Below are positions 8,839 through 17,699 of a DNA stretch of 64,000 nucleotides, one piece after another; position 1 is the first letter of the stretch, and each line of letters opens with the position of its first letter. The stretch covers positions 1 through 64,000 of the forward strand of contig JBELML010000005.1 in the NCBI GenBank assembly GCA_042095835.1, read 5' to 3'. The position numbers and the translations under genes were made by a program. The stretch is from DATFKA01 sp042095835. GTDB lineage: Bacteria > Bacteroidota > Bacteroidia > Chitinophagales > Saprospiraceae. The notes under the pieces were generated by a model. The model saw only the letters and a program-made list of their open reading frames with translations, searched no databases and was not told the DNA's origin.

Positions 8839-10725
8839 ATGAAAAACTTAGCCATTCTATTTATCCTTTGTTTTGGTGTAAATATGGGATTTGCACAAGA
8901 CGGTGTCACACTATGGCGTCTGGATGAAAACCCACAACATCAGGCCCATCATTCTGCTCCTGAGCGTGAAGGAGCCATTCAGCAAGATAATGACAACTAT
9001 TATCCCTGTGGCACGAAGTATTATCAGGGACTTCCTGTAGGTTGGCAATCTGTTCAGTCTTATTGGAGTATTAAAAATGAAAACGATGTAGCCATCAATC
9101 TTCAATTACCATTGACGATGACCGGAGCGACCAATCGTTTCACAATAGTAAGCCAACCTTCTAAATCAAACCTGGCACCAGGTGAAGAGGTTTTTTTTAT
9201 CGTGGAATACTATGGCGAACCCACAGGTGGTGTTGCTTGGGTTGAAATCAACTCTGATGCTCCGAAGGGGGCTAATTGCTCTATGGGTTTTGATGGAGGG
9301 CGTATTTGTGACTATGTCACAGATTTTATGCATGGCGGATTGATGCCAATAGGAGGACCACCACCTATACCAATATCAATCCTTGATCCATGTGGTCTGG
9401 GCCCAATAGGACCAGCTATCGTCGAAAATATCTGGACTGGAGATGGAGATGGGATGTCCTGGGAAGATCCTGGGAACTGGATTTTAGAATCAGTTCCTGA
9501 CTTTGGTGAGGTGGTTGTCATAATGGATGATACGGTAATGATTAATAGCGCTAGTGCTAGGTGTAATTCAATTTTGGTTATTGATGCGGAGATTATTGTC
9601 AAAGAAGACGCTGAACTGAATATTGCTGATGCCATTACGGAGTTTGCAGGTGGTGGCGTTTTTAATTCTGGACTCAACTTGAATGCTTCCATTTTTACAA
9701 ACAATGGTTTAACTACGGTGACCAATGGGGCTGGTGATGGTATTGTGATGATTAATGGTAGTGAGTTTACTAATAATGGAACCGTTGATATCAACAATAT
9801 TGATGATGATGCAATCGATATCGATGCTTCTGTGTTTATCAACAATGATTCATTATTTATCTTTGAAACAGACGATGATGCCATTGATATTGATGGTGAT
9901 GGAGAGTTTATCAATCGTGGATATATCCTGCTGGAAGAAGTAGATGATGAAGGTTTTGATATGGCAGGAGACAATGCTCGAGTAGATAATTACGGGACAA
10001 TTATTATTGAAGGCGATAATGAGGATACGGATGATGGTATTGATCTAGATGGAGATGGTGCTATATTTTATAACCATGCAGAAGGTGTGCTTACGATTAA
10101 GGATACAGATGGGGACTTAATAGATATGGAAGCTACTTTCATTAATGATGGGGAGATCAATTTAATAATGGGAGATGAAAACAGCGATGCGATTGATATA
10201 GATGCAACTTTTGAATTTACCAATAATGGCATAATCAATATCGTTGGTTCTCCAAGTACTGATGAGATGATCGATATGGCTGGTATTTTTAGAAACAATG
10301 GCATCATTAACATGACGGGGTCTTTAGACAATGGTGATGAGGCATTAGAGGTAAATGATAGTGCAGCCAGATTTATCAATAGTGAATGTGCTATTGTAAA
10401 CATTGAAGATAATGAGATTGAAATCGAATCTGATGCGATTTTAACGAATTCAGGAATTATTGCCTCTGCTTTCACAGGGACCAATATTAATGATGGTACT
10501 TTTAATAACTTTGGAAAAATTGTTACCCCTAGTGGTACTTTTCTTATCAGTCCAAATGCATTGGGGGGCACTGGACCAGTAGAGAGTGGGGCCGTGCCAG
10601 TGACAGAATCCTTATGTGAAGCTGAACCATTGCCTGCTCTGCCTGTTATTCCAATGATTGTATTTGTATTACTGATAATCGGTCTAAGCACTCGTTTAAT
10701 CGATCGAAGTGTTATCTCAAAATAA
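8839..10725 (+). CDS. Acidic secreted beta-solenoid-like repeat protein with C-terminal membrane tail
   Basis: I choose ATG 8839, giving MKNLAILFILCFGVNMGFAQ, a clear signal peptide; the frame from 8758 starts inside the hairpin and adds no domain. Residues about 30-190 form a globular head with Cys. From about 205 a sector resembling other Bacteroidota surface proteins begins (NIWTGDGDGMSWEDPGNW). After that come many degenerate repeats of about 25-30 residues built on F-x-N-N-G-x-I-x-I and D-D-A-I-D-I-D, very rich in Asp and Glu, as expected for a parallel beta-solenoid that may bind calcium. The end (LPVIPMIVFVLLIIGLSTRL then basic residues) is a hydrophobic segment plus Arg/Lys, not a T9SS domain. 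It resembles the tripartite tails of sortase-like systems. Role unknown, probably surface. Confidence 0.7.
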   Translation: MKNLAILFILCFGVNMGFAQDGVTLWRLDENPQHQAHHSAPEREGAIQQDNDNYYPCGTKYYQGLPVGWQSVQSYWSIKNENDVAINLQLPLTMTGATNRFTIVSQPSKSNLAPGEEVFFIVEYYGEPTGGVAWVEINSDAPKGANCSMGFDGGRICDYVTDFMHGGLMPIGGPPPIPISILDPCGLGPIGPAIVENIWTGDGDGMSWEDPGNWILESVPDFGEVVVIMDDTVMINSASARCNSILVIDAEIIVKEDAELNIADAITEFAGGGVFNSGLNLNASIFTNNGLTTVTNGAGDGIVMINGSEFTNNGTVDINNIDDDAIDIDASVFINNDSLFIFETDDDAIDIDGDGEFINRGYILLEEVDDEGFDMAGDNARVDNYGTIIIEGDNEDTDDGIDLDGDGAIFYNHAEGVLTIKDTDGDLIDMEATFINDGEINLIMGDENSDAIDIDATFEFTNNGIINIVGSPSTDEMIDMAGIFRNNGIINMTGSLDNGDEALEVNDSAARFINSECAIVNIEDNEIEIESDAILTNSGIIASAFTGTNINDGTFNNFGKIVTPSGTFLISPNALGGTGPVESGAVPVTESLCEAEPLPALPVIPMIVFVLLIIGLSTRLIDRSVISK

Positions 10726-11107
10726 GCCTACACGGTGTTAGAAAAAATGCCGTATAAATTTATTTTTATTATAAGTATTAATTAGCTTTACACTTCCTTA
10801 ACCTCAGTACAGAGAAAGAAAGATTTTAGGTGTTTATAAAATATTTTGGTGATCCTCCTGACGCTCGTCAGTGAGGATTCGCTCTTTTAGGGCGTAGTAT
10901 TTCAATATATTGCTTGTTTTCCTACCCTCCATTGGCCACAAGATTCGTCAAAGAGGCCTTTTTTTTTCCATTTGTGCTTTAAGAGTGTATTTTTGCAATC
11001 ATTTATTTCTTCGAGAAAGTTGAATTATTTTTTACTTTCTTCTATACACGGGCTAACTTTTATTAGGGAAAGACGTTGATGAATTGGCCTTAGTAAACCA
11101 AATAATT
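10726..11107. other. Intergenic region upstream of fabH
   Basis: 382 bases without a gene. It holds an imperfect hairpin at 10852-10878: ATCCTC, CTGACG-CT-CGTCAG and GAGGAT, with one bulged T at 10872. It is followed by no T-run, so it is not a typical terminator. A TATTTTTG box at 10988-10995 matches TAnnTTTG, but no TTG sits at the right distance upstream. I see no RNA gene. Confidence 0.5.
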
Positions 11108-12178
11108 ATGATTCAATCTAAAATCGCCGGAATTGGGCATTATGTACCTGAAACAGTAGTTACCAACGATGACCTGGCAAAAGTAATGGATACCTCCGAC
11201 GAGTGGGTCCAGGAACGTACAGGTATTGCAGCACGACGCTACGGGAAAAAACACCATGAGACGACCTCTACTATGGGGACAAAAGCTGCTAAAATTGCTA
11301 TCGAAAGAGCAGGAATAACAAAAGAAGATATAGATTTTATCATCTTTGCTACCCTCAGTCCAGACTACTATTTTCCTGGATGTGGAGTCTTACTTCAAAG
11401 AGAATTAGGGATTACCAAAACAGAAATTGGTGCTTTAGATATCCGAAACCAATGTTCTGGGTTTATCTATGGTTTGTCTATTGCAGATCAATTTATCAAA
11501 ACAGGTATGTACAAAAATGTACTGCTGGTTGGGGCCGAAATGCATTCGATGGGCTTGGATTTCTCTACTAGAGGTAGAAATGTAACCGTTATTTTTGGTG
11601 ATGGTGCAGGGGCAGTCGTATTACAACCTACAGAAGAGGAAAATAAAGGCGTACTCACCACTCATCTGCATTCTGATGGTACCTACGCTGAGAAACTGGC
11701 ATTCATCAATCCTGGTGCACACGGTGGCTACCATGCAGCTAAAAGAGGTGATGATATTGATTATGGTTTTCCATCCGAAGACACTTACGGAGGAGTGTTT
11801 CTGACGGATAAAATGATGGAAGATCAGGACATTTTCCCTATTATGGAGGGGCAGTTTGTCTTTAAGTTGGCCGTACAAAAGTTTCCTGAAGTTATTAATG
11901 AGGCACTCACGGCTACCAATCTACAGACATCGGATATCGATGTTTTTGTACCGCACCAAGCCAACCTGCGTATTAGTCAGTTTGTGCAAAAAAGATTGGG
12001 ACTAAGAGATGATCAGGTTTGGAATAATATCCAAAAATATGGGAATACGACAGCAGCTTCTATCCCCATCGCTCTATCTGAAGCCTGGGAAGCGGGTTTA
12101 GTAAAAGAAGGATCCCTGGTTTGTTTGGCGGCCTTTGGTAGTGGATTTACCTGGGGTTCAGCATTGATCCGCTGGTGA
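11108..12178 (+). CDS. fabH: 3-oxoacyl-ACP synthase III (FabH family)
   Basis: 356 residues from ATG 11108 (MIQSKIAGIGHYVPETVV); the in-frame ATG at 11084 adds only eight residues. The thiolase-fold condensing enzyme normally joins acetyl-CoA or a branched acyl-CoA to malonyl-ACP to start fatty acid synthesis. The triad is visible: Cys116 in IRNQCSGFIYGL, His283 in VPHQANLRI and Asn313 in KYGNTTAAS, with the N-terminal TSDEWVQERTGI block. It is about 40 residues longer than E. coli FabH (inserts around 200-245), a form common in Bacteroidota that may use other starter units. It stands alone, not in a fab cluster, so it could be a second, specialised copy. Confidence 0.88.
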   Translation: MIQSKIAGIGHYVPETVVTNDDLAKVMDTSDEWVQERTGIAARRYGKKHHETTSTMGTKAAKIAIERAGITKEDIDFIIFATLSPDYYFPGCGVLLQRELGITKTEIGALDIRNQCSGFIYGLSIADQFIKTGMYKNVLLVGAEMHSMGLDFSTRGRNVTVIFGDGAGAVVLQPTEEENKGVLTTHLHSDGTYAEKLAFINPGAHGGYHAAKRGDDIDYGFPSEDTYGGVFLTDKMMEDQDIFPIMEGQFVFKLAVQKFPEVINEALTATNLQTSDIDVFVPHQANLRISQFVQKRLGLRDDQVWNNIQKYGNTTAASIPIALSEAWEAGLVKEGSLVCLAAFGSGFTWGSALIRW

Positions 12179-12313
12179 TAAAAATCATAATTAAAGGTAG
12201 TAAAGGTCTATAAATGGTCTAAGACAAGACAATACTTTTGGTACCGACAATGTTAATTTACTAGTCATAAAAAATGACTTCTATAAATACAACTAACCTA
12301 AACAACAAAAATA

Positions 12314-13246
12314 ATGAGTAAAGTAACCGTAGTTGGAGCTGGTAACGTTGGTGCTACTGTAGCCAATGTTTTAGCTCACAAAGATGTGGTCAAAGAAGTG
12401 GTGCTTCTGGATATTAAGGGAGACCTAGCAAGAGGTAAAGCCCTAGATAGCTGGCAACAAGCACCTATCGATTATTATAGCACTGCCTTAAAAGGTACGG
12501 AGGACTATGCAGACACTGCTGGCTCAGATATCGTAGTGATTACTGCCGGTATTCCACGTAGACCTGGTATGAGTAGAGACGATTTGATTTCTACCAATGC
12601 TAAAATCGTCAACTCTGTGACTAGTTCTATCATGGAGCACTCTGATAATCCAATTATCATCATTGTATCGAATCCATTAGATGTCATGACTTATGCTTCT
12701 TTCAAAGCAGCGGGTCTACCTTCTACGCAGGTCTTCGGTATGGCGGGTATTTTAGATACTGCACGTTATCGTGCCTTTTTAGCTACCGAACTCAATGTTT
12801 CTCCTAAAGATATCCAAGCAGTATTGATGGGAGGCCACGGCGATACTATGGTGCCCCTACCTAGGTATACCACCGTAGCAGGTATACCTGTGACAGAGTT
12901 GATTGATGCTGCCAAGTTGGATGCGATTGTGGAGCGTACGAAAAAAGGTGGTGGCGAATTAGTGAAGCTAATGGGTACTTCTGCTTGGTATGCACCAGGA
13001 GCTGCAGCTGCACAAATGGTTGAAGCTATCGTAAAAGATGAAAACAGAATCTTCCCTTGTTGCGCTCGTCTAGAAGGAGAGTATGGCATTAACGATATGT
13101 TCTTGGGTATCCCTGTGAAATTGGGCAAGGCTGGTATCGTTGAGAAAATCGAATTGGCTTTAAATGCCGATGAGATGGCACTACTGAACAACTCTGCTAG
13201 CCATGTGAAGCAGGTGATGGAGGTTTTTGAAGGTATGGATGTTTAA
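12314..13246 (+). CDS. mdh: Malate dehydrogenase
   Basis: 310 residues, NAD-dependent and LDH-like, interconverting malate and oxaloacetate in the TCA cycle. The Rossmann motif GAGNVGATVAN is at residues 8-18, with Asp in VVLLDIKG for NAD over NADP. Substrate-binding arginines are in IPRRPGMSR and GILDTARYR, and the catalytic His is in MGGHGDTMVP. Length and motifs are typical of the bacterial type. It is monocistronic, with a good terminator 35 bases after the stop. Ordinary housekeeping gene. Confidence 0.96.
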   Translation: MSKVTVVGAGNVGATVANVLAHKDVVKEVVLLDIKGDLARGKALDSWQQAPIDYYSTALKGTEDYADTAGSDIVVITAGIPRRPGMSRDDLISTNAKIVNSVTSSIMEHSDNPIIIIVSNPLDVMTYASFKAAGLPSTQVFGMAGILDTARYRAFLATELNVSPKDIQAVLMGGHGDTMVPLPRYTTVAGIPVTELIDAAKLDAIVERTKKGGGELVKLMGTSAWYAPGAAAAQMVEAIVKDENRIFPCCARLEGEYGINDMFLGIPVKLGKAGIVEKIELALNADEMALLNNSASHVKQVMEVFEGMDV

Positions 13247-13281
13247 TATTCCTTGAGTGGATTATGTTTTATCCAATAAAA

Positions 13282-13316
13282 AAGAAGGTCATCAACTTAT
13301 CGTTGACGACCTTCTT
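13282..13316. terminator. Bidirectional terminator between mdh and the HhH protein gene
   Basis: AAGAAGGTCATCAAC (13282-13296) pairs with GTTGACGACCTTCTT (13302-13316) around a five-base loop with one G-T mismatch. It is preceded by an A-run, so the minus-strand transcript ends in Us, and it is followed by TTTT. It separates two converging genes. Confidence 0.8.
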
Positions 13317-13363
13317 GCATTTTAACGTAAACTTATTTCACTAATGTTTTTTCTCTGCTTCGC

Positions 13364-13969
13364 TTATTTCAAAATCTCTTTAGCTTGATCGATCCATTTT
13401 TGAGGATCCATAGACTTATATCTACCACCAGCTGCTTCTAAGACCTCTTTGATCTTTTCGATAGGGGTGTCTAGGATGTCTTGTACGGATTCCATACCAG
13501 CTTCATTAAGAATTTCTCCTAGTTTAGGACCTATGCCTTTGATGTCGGTGATCTTATTGTCTACCAATTCTATTACTTGCTCCGCTACTTCTACCGCTTC
13601 CTCTTTTACTTCTTTGACCGCTTTCGTAGTTTTTGTTTTTACTTGCTCTATCTTTTCTGCTAAAGGTTTAGCTTCTTCGATTAGTGTAGCAGGTGTTTTG
13701 AAGTTGACTAGCTTTTTGATATTAGCTACTCTTGCATTGTGATGCACTTTCATTTCATCAAGCGTATCAAAAAAGATTTCTTGGTTTTTTGCCCAAACTT
13801 TTGTGCCTTTTTTGATTGCCTTAGCTAGTACTTCTTGCCAGTTTTCGCTTACCTCCAAGGCTTTATCAAGTGTCTTGTCAGCATTTTCGATGATGTATTG
13901 ATTCGTTTTAGAGATACCACCTTTTACTTGGTCGATCCCTTTTCCTACTCTTTCTTCTATAGTTGCCAT
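13364..13969 (-). CDS. Helical protein with C-terminal helix-hairpin-helix domain
   Basis: 201 residues without signal peptide. Residues 1-135 are charged and helical (MATIEERVGKGIDQVKGGIS, VKTKTTKAVKEVKEEAVEVA), probably coiled coil. Residues about 138-200 (ITDIKGIGPKLGEILNEAGM, then IEKIKEVLEAAGGRYKSMDP) form a helix-hairpin-helix domain of the DUF4332 / ribosomal L17-associated kind that can bind DNA or protein. The Lys/Glu/Ala-rich N-terminus looks like phasin or histone-like proteins. It converges with mdh at a shared terminator. Nucleoid association is a guess; the HhH assignment is firmer. Confidence 0.7.
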   Translation of the reverse strand: MATIEERVGKGIDQVKGGISKTNQYIIENADKTLDKALEVSENWQEVLAKAIKKGTKVWAKNQEIFFDTLDEMKVHHNARVANIKKLVNFKTPATLIEEAKPLAEKIEQVKTKTTKAVKEVKEEAVEVAEQVIELVDNKITDIKGIGPKLGEILNEAGMESVQDILDTPIEKIKEVLEAAGGRYKSMDPQKWIDQAKEILK

Positions 13970-14039
13970 ACGTATTTTGGATTTGCTTTTTTAATGATGA
14001 TACAAATTTACAATAGGCTAGTTACAGATGAGTTACAGC

Positions 14040-14280
14040 TTAATGAGACCCGATGCTTTAGCAGCGATGGTCGAATTAATCCCGGCGGAGCGCAGCGGAT
14101 GTCGGGATGTTGAGGGAGACAAGTGTTATGTTTTATGTGCTATGTGCTATGTGCTATGTGCTATGTTTTATATAGAGAGGGTAAGTGTTATGTTTTATGT
14201 GCTATGTTAATGAGACCCGATGCTTTAGCAGCGATGGAGGATGTCAAGTGCCAGGTGTCAAGTGCCAGATTAATGAGACC
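14040..14280. repeat. Cluster of short direct and tandem repeats
   Basis: A 31-base unit starting TTAATGAGACCCGATGC is present perfectly at 14040-14070 and 14207-14237; its first 11 bases recur at 14270-14280. A second 25-base unit starting AAGTGTTATGTTTTATGTGC is at 14121-14145 and 14183-14207. Four tandem copies of the heptamer GTGCTAT lie around 14137-14164. TCAAGTGCCA is repeated at 14243-14268, and a GC-rich TCCCG...CGGGA hairpin lies at 14079-14107. The block sits downstream of the anti-sigma gene and fills an otherwise gene-free 318 bases (13970-14287). Apparent small plus-strand frames here come from the tandem repeat. Confidence 0.85.
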
Positions 14281-14287
14281 ACACATG

Positions 14288-15169
14288 CTATTCTCTTGCC
14301 TGCTCAAATTTTCCTGTATAGAGAGGAGTAGTGTTGCCGATTTGGGTGAATTGATAATAATATAAACCTGGATCCAAATCTATAAGTACATCATAGAGAA
14401 TGGAGTAGGCTTTTTTGGCCGCAAATGCGATTACTTGTTCCTCTTCAATTGGTCGAGCAGTGATGCTTGATTGGAGGAGCGGGCTTGAGGTATAATTGAC
14501 TGGATCGTTATTAAATACCTGTATTTGCAGGTTCATTGAATCTGGAGAAATAGCAGTGTATAATTCTCCTTCAATAATTAAGTTAGTTTGGTTGTTGATG
14601 AAGTTCGTGCTGGCCTCCATTTCTGTGAATTCAAAGATATTGCTTTGCTGATCTGTTGCCAATAAAGCCTCCAATATTGGATTTACAGCAAATGGATCGC
14701 GAGCAGCTATAGGAGGTTCCTCCGGGTTTGTAGTTGTAGTATTGGCAGGATTGGTTATACTCGTATCGATGGTTTGCTGAGGTTCGGATGTTTCTTGCTC
14801 AGGGCTGAGCTGTGTCGAATCCTGAATAGATGGGGTACTTGTTTCACCTGGATTGGCGGGGCTTTTGATAAGGAAATAGATCAACACGCTCAATCCTACT
14901 ACACCAAACAAAACTAACCAACTATTACCTTTCCAGCCGCCTTGCTTATTAGCCTGATCCTTAAAGAAAAAGTTTGTACTTATGGCATCAAGGTTTCGCC
15001 GTAAATCAAGTTCTGCGCCATCCGATAGGAAGTTCTGCGCCATCTGATGCAAAGCGACTTCTTTAGCTAATTCGGGATCAGTTTGTAAGGCCTGTTCAAA
15101 AGCTTCCAAGTCTGTACCTGTCAGTGTGCCAGCTAAGTATTGTTCTATTTGTTCATATTGTTGTTCCAC
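14288..15169 (-). CDS. Probable membrane anti-sigma factor
   Basis: 293 residues. The cytoplasmic N-terminus (MEQQYEQIEQYLAGTLTGTD, FEQALQTDPELAKEV) is the degenerate anti-sigma start seen in Bacteroidota, with no zinc ligands. One membrane span lies at about 84-101 (WLVLFGVVGLSVLIYFL). A Ser/Thr/Pro-rich linker follows to about 160, then a beta-rich outer domain of about 110 residues (IIEGELYTAISPDSMNLQIQ). It is 129 bases downstream of an ECF-like sigma gene on the same strand. I infer that it anchors that sigma factor and senses periplasmic events through its outer domain. The outer domain belongs to no family I recognise. Confidence 0.6.
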   Translation of the reverse strand: MEQQYEQIEQYLAGTLTGTDLEAFEQALQTDPELAKEVALHQMAQNFLSDGAELDLRRNLDAISTNFFFKDQANKQGGWKGNSWLVLFGVVGLSVLIYFLIKSPANPGETSTPSIQDSTQLSPEQETSEPQQTIDTSITNPANTTTTNPEEPPIAARDPFAVNPILEALLATDQQSNIFEFTEMEASTNFINNQTNLIIEGELYTAISPDSMNLQIQVFNNDPVNYTSSPLLQSSITARPIEEEQVIAFAAKKAYSILYDVLIDLDPGLYYYQFTQIGNTTPLYTGKFEQARE

Positions 15170-15298
15170 TGTTGATTTTTAAAATGATGTAGTTGTTAAA
15201 TGCTGTATTGCTATAATGGTTGATGAAGAAATTTGCAATTTTTTGTCGGCCTATAATATGGATGTAGGAGTAAATGGCGCCAACTTTTAAGCTCACAA

Positions 15299-15862
15299 TC
15301 ATCTAGCTAATTCTAAAAACCGCGCATCTGCCTTTACGAGTTGAATCAGTTTCTCTTTGCATTGAAACTTTCGTTTTTTGGCATAGGATACACTACTTAA
15401 ATTAAGCTGCTCCACAATTTTGACCATTTTTACTTTTGCAAAAAAGAGCTGAAGTATATTTTGACAATCTGCTCCTAGTTGTTTAAAAGCATCCCAAAAT
15501 AATCGACTTTTTTCCTGGTCTTCTAATAGAGGTTCTAGGCCGGGCTCAAGAGTATATTTGTAATCGTCGAGTAAGGTTACCTCAGATCGGGACTTCTTTT
15601 GTAATTGATTGCCCCAAATGTTGCGGCATATTCCATACAGTAGGGTATAAAAGCCACTGGTTAGCTTAAAGTCTGGCGCTTTTGCCTTTTTGTAGATGAT
15701 GACTAAGGCTTCTTGAAAGACGTCTTTAGCATCGTCATTGCTACCGCCGTTTTTACGAATGAAATTCGCTATTCTTGGGAGGAACTCCTGGTAGAGTTTA
15801 CGCAGTCCAGCGGTATTATTGGTTTGGATCGCTTGTAAGTGCAAATCTTGATTACTACTCAT
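15299..15862 (-). CDS. ECF-like sigma factor
   Basis: 187 residues. Sigma region 2 (LRKLYQEFLPRIANFIRKNG, DDAKDVFQEALVIIYKKA, SGFYTLLYGICRNIWGNQL) and a divergent region 4 (ADCQNILQLFFAKVKMVKI, YAKKRKFQCKEKL) are visible. The protein belongs to the small sigma-70-like group common in Saprospiraceae beside caspase, CHAT and TPR genes. It is followed by the anti-sigma gene and preceded by a large hairpin block that separates it from the HExxH-TPR gene. It is a good candidate regulator of the 14-29 kb locus, but its target promoters cannot be identified by eye. Confidence 0.82.
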   Translation of the reverse strand: MSSNQDLHLQAIQTNNTAGLRKLYQEFLPRIANFIRKNGGSNDDAKDVFQEALVIIYKKAKAPDFKLTSGFYTLLYGICRNIWGNQLQKKSRSEVTLLDDYKYTLEPGLEPLLEDQEKSRLFWDAFKQLGADCQNILQLFFAKVKMVKIVEQLNLSSVSYAKKRKFQCKEKLIQLVKADARFLELAR

Positions 15863-15918
15863 GGGGGTAATTATAAAAACTTTTTCCTGGCCCTCGAATA
15901 ATTTTTAGAAAAAATATG

Positions 15919-15979
15919 GGGTTTTAGGTAACCTTTATTTTTGATGCCAAATAAAGGGACAAATAAATACCTAAAACCC
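15919..15979. repeat. Nested perfect inverted repeats upstream of the sigma gene
   Basis: An outer stem of 12 bases, GGGTTTTAGGTA (15919-15930) with TACCTAAAACCC (15968-15979), encloses an inner perfect 9-base stem, CCTTTATTT (15932-15940) with AAATAAAGG (15949-15957). The structure lies about 57 bases upstream of the sigma start and just after the HExxH-TPR gene on the minus strand. It may end that transcript or act as an operator or RNA switch for the sigma gene. Confidence 0.85.
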
Positions 15980-15986
15980 AATACCG

Positions 15987-16018
15987 CGGAGGCTGAATTT
16001 AACCAGTCTCCGTTTTTT
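15987..16018. terminator. Hairpin at the end of the HExxH-TPR gene
   Basis: CGGAGGCTG (15987-15995) pairs with CAGTCTCCG (16004-16012) with one G-T pair, followed on the plus strand by six Ts (16013-16018). The T-run is correct for plus-strand transcripts, although the adjacent gene is on the minus strand and its stop codon overlaps the run. It probably contributes to 3' end formation of that mRNA. Confidence 0.55.
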
Positions 16019-17699
16019 AATTCTTTAAGAAATAACTAGCCCAGCGATACACCTTTTGCCCCGCATCCAGCATGATGAGCATTTCTTCATAAACCATAAT
16101 TTGACCATTAGGAGTCTCCAAACTGAAGCCAGGTTCACCGTAAATATCGGTAATAGCCTTTCGTGGTGTCCCTACCCGAAACTCTTCGTAAAAATTTTCG
16201 CCGCTATACCCAGCATCGGTGATGTGAAAATAGATATCAGGCTGCTCTTCTCCTGGAGGCGCTTTGCACACATAAATGGTTGATTCTGTTAAGCCACCAG
16301 TATTTTCCCATTTTCGAAAATCAATTTGGCCGAAGAGCTCCTGTTCTTCTTTGGAGCGACGATTTTTACTACTCCTGGTAAAAGCATAAATATTGCCAAA
16401 TTCAATTCCGTCAATTTCCTCATCTTCAGGGCCATTAGGCTTTTTTACCTTGGGATTAGGGAGCGCTTTCATAACACCGAGATTATAAGCGGCTAATGCT
16501 GAATTTTTCTTATTCTTTTCTAAAATTTCAATGGCTTTATCCTCCTTTCCTGTTTGATACAGGATGAGCGCATTTAGGACATTACAATTAAGGAGGGTGG
16601 AACGAAACTTTTTTCTATCTAACCTTGCCTGCTGTCTAGCTTCTACATTACCATAAAATCGAGCACGGTTATAGTCTTTCAATAAATAGTAGACACAAGC
16701 CTTATTCAAATAAGCAGGCGCATAAGCTTTATCCATACTGATGGCATTATCTAAATAGCGTAGGGCCTCTTCCAACAATGCTTTCATTTTTTTCTCCTTG
16801 GCATCAACAGCTCCATCACGGGTAGCACTCCCGAAGGTAAGATCAAGCTCAATGGGAATGCGATATTTTTTCTCCTCTTTTGAGAGGTAGGTCATCGCTT
16901 CCAGAATAGTCAGTACCGCAAGGTTGTTATACACTTCTCTTCCTTGGTATTGGGTCAAGATATGTTTGAAAAAAACTCGAGCGTCGTTGTAGCGGCCTAT
17001 TGCGGTGAGTAGATTGGCCATTTCGTAGACTTCTATGAGTTTTTGTACAGCTTCTGTAGATTTTACAGCCAAGGCTTTTCGATCAGACTTACTCGCATAA
17101 CCTTGCATTTTTTCCGGCAAGCTATAAGATTGATATAGGTCATCGTAGAACTTTGGGAGATTCTCAAAAACCTGATAACCTGCCGAATAAGCCAAGAATC
17201 CACCTAAGTAATCAGATTGCGTTTCGTTGTTTAGTTTATCTAATCCAATTGTTTGATTGAGATCAGCACCCACCTGAAGGTCCTGGAAGGCATCTGCAAA
17301 ACCAGATCGCCACTGGTGCTTTTCGTAGAAGTGGGTAAGTTCATGCCCCAGCAGGGCGGCAATCGCATTTTCTCCTTTTTCTTCTCCATAACTCATACAG
17401 ATATCGTAGGCTTTTTCTTCTAGTCCAATACTGAGGCCATCTCCTTCCAGGTAGGCGACCCAGCGTTCGCTGCCAGACATAGTGAAAGCCGGTAAGGGGA
17501 ATCGCTTATCGCCACGTGCCTCGGCTAGTTTGTTATAAATCTTTAGAGCCCGCTTGTATTTGGGGCCCAAAATTTTTGTGGTATCTTCACTTTCCGTATT
17601 GGCTTTGGTAATAAATCGAAAATTCGTACCCTGCCCATAACTTAGTGATCCGGTACATACAAGAAAAATGAAAAGAAAAAATGGTAGGTGAGATTTCAT
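16017..17699 (-). CDS. Exported M48-like HExxH metallopeptidase with TPR repeats (copy 1)
   Basis: 560 residues. Signal peptide MKSHLPFFLFIFLVCTGSLSYGQ. Zinc motif HELTH at residues 119-123 (AALLGHELTHFYEKHQW), with a probable third ligand in NNETQSDYLGGFLAYSAGY, the spacing and shape of M48-type gluzincins. The middle (about 230-430) is helical with TPR-like units (AYLNKACVYYLLKDYNRARF). The C-terminal 110 residues end in a strand-rich module (GTPRKAITDIYGEP). It is a clear paralogue of the 25088-26728 gene. Its start is only 17 bases from the divergent caspase-TPR start at 17717. A periplasmic or surface protease for this locus is the likely role; substrate unknown. Confidence 0.78.
   Translation of the reverse strand: MKSHLPFFLFIFLVCTGSLSYGQGTNFRFITKANTESEDTTKILGPKYKRALKIYNKLAEARGDKRFPLPAFTMSGSERWVAYLEGDGLSIGLEEKAYDICMSYGEEKGENAIAALLGHELTHFYEKHQWRSGFADAFQDLQVGADLNQTIGLDKLNNETQSDYLGGFLAYSAGYQVFENLPKFYDDLYQSYSLPEKMQGYASKSDRKALAVKSTEAVQKLIEVYEMANLLTAIGRYNDARVFFKHILTQYQGREVYNNLAVLTILEAMTYLSKEEKKYRIPIELDLTFGSATRDGAVDAKEKKMKALLEEALRYLDNAISMDKAYAPAYLNKACVYYLLKDYNRARFYGNVEARQQARLDRKKFRSTLLNCNVLNALILYQTGKEDKAIEILEKNKKNSALAAYNLGVMKALPNPKVKKPNGPEDEEIDGIEFGNIYAFTRSSKNRRSKEEQELFGQIDFRKWENTGGLTESTIYVCKAPPGEEQPDIYFHITDAGYSGENFYEEFRVGTPRKAITDIYGEPGFSLETPNGQIMVYEEMLIMLDAGQKVYRWASYFLKN

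Noticed and set aside
9312..10691. Two long minus-strand open frames (220 and 207 codons) within the beta-solenoid gene
   Set aside because: They are antisense shadows of an Asp/Ile/Asn-rich repeat; their Ser/Ile-rich products reflect codon composition only.
14040..14280. CRISPR-like array
   Set aside because: Only two full 31-base copies, no regular spacers and no cas genes nearby.
14028..14365. Small plus-strand ORFs rich in Cys, Tyr, Val and Leu
   Set aside because: They translate the tandem heptamer repeat and have no protein character.
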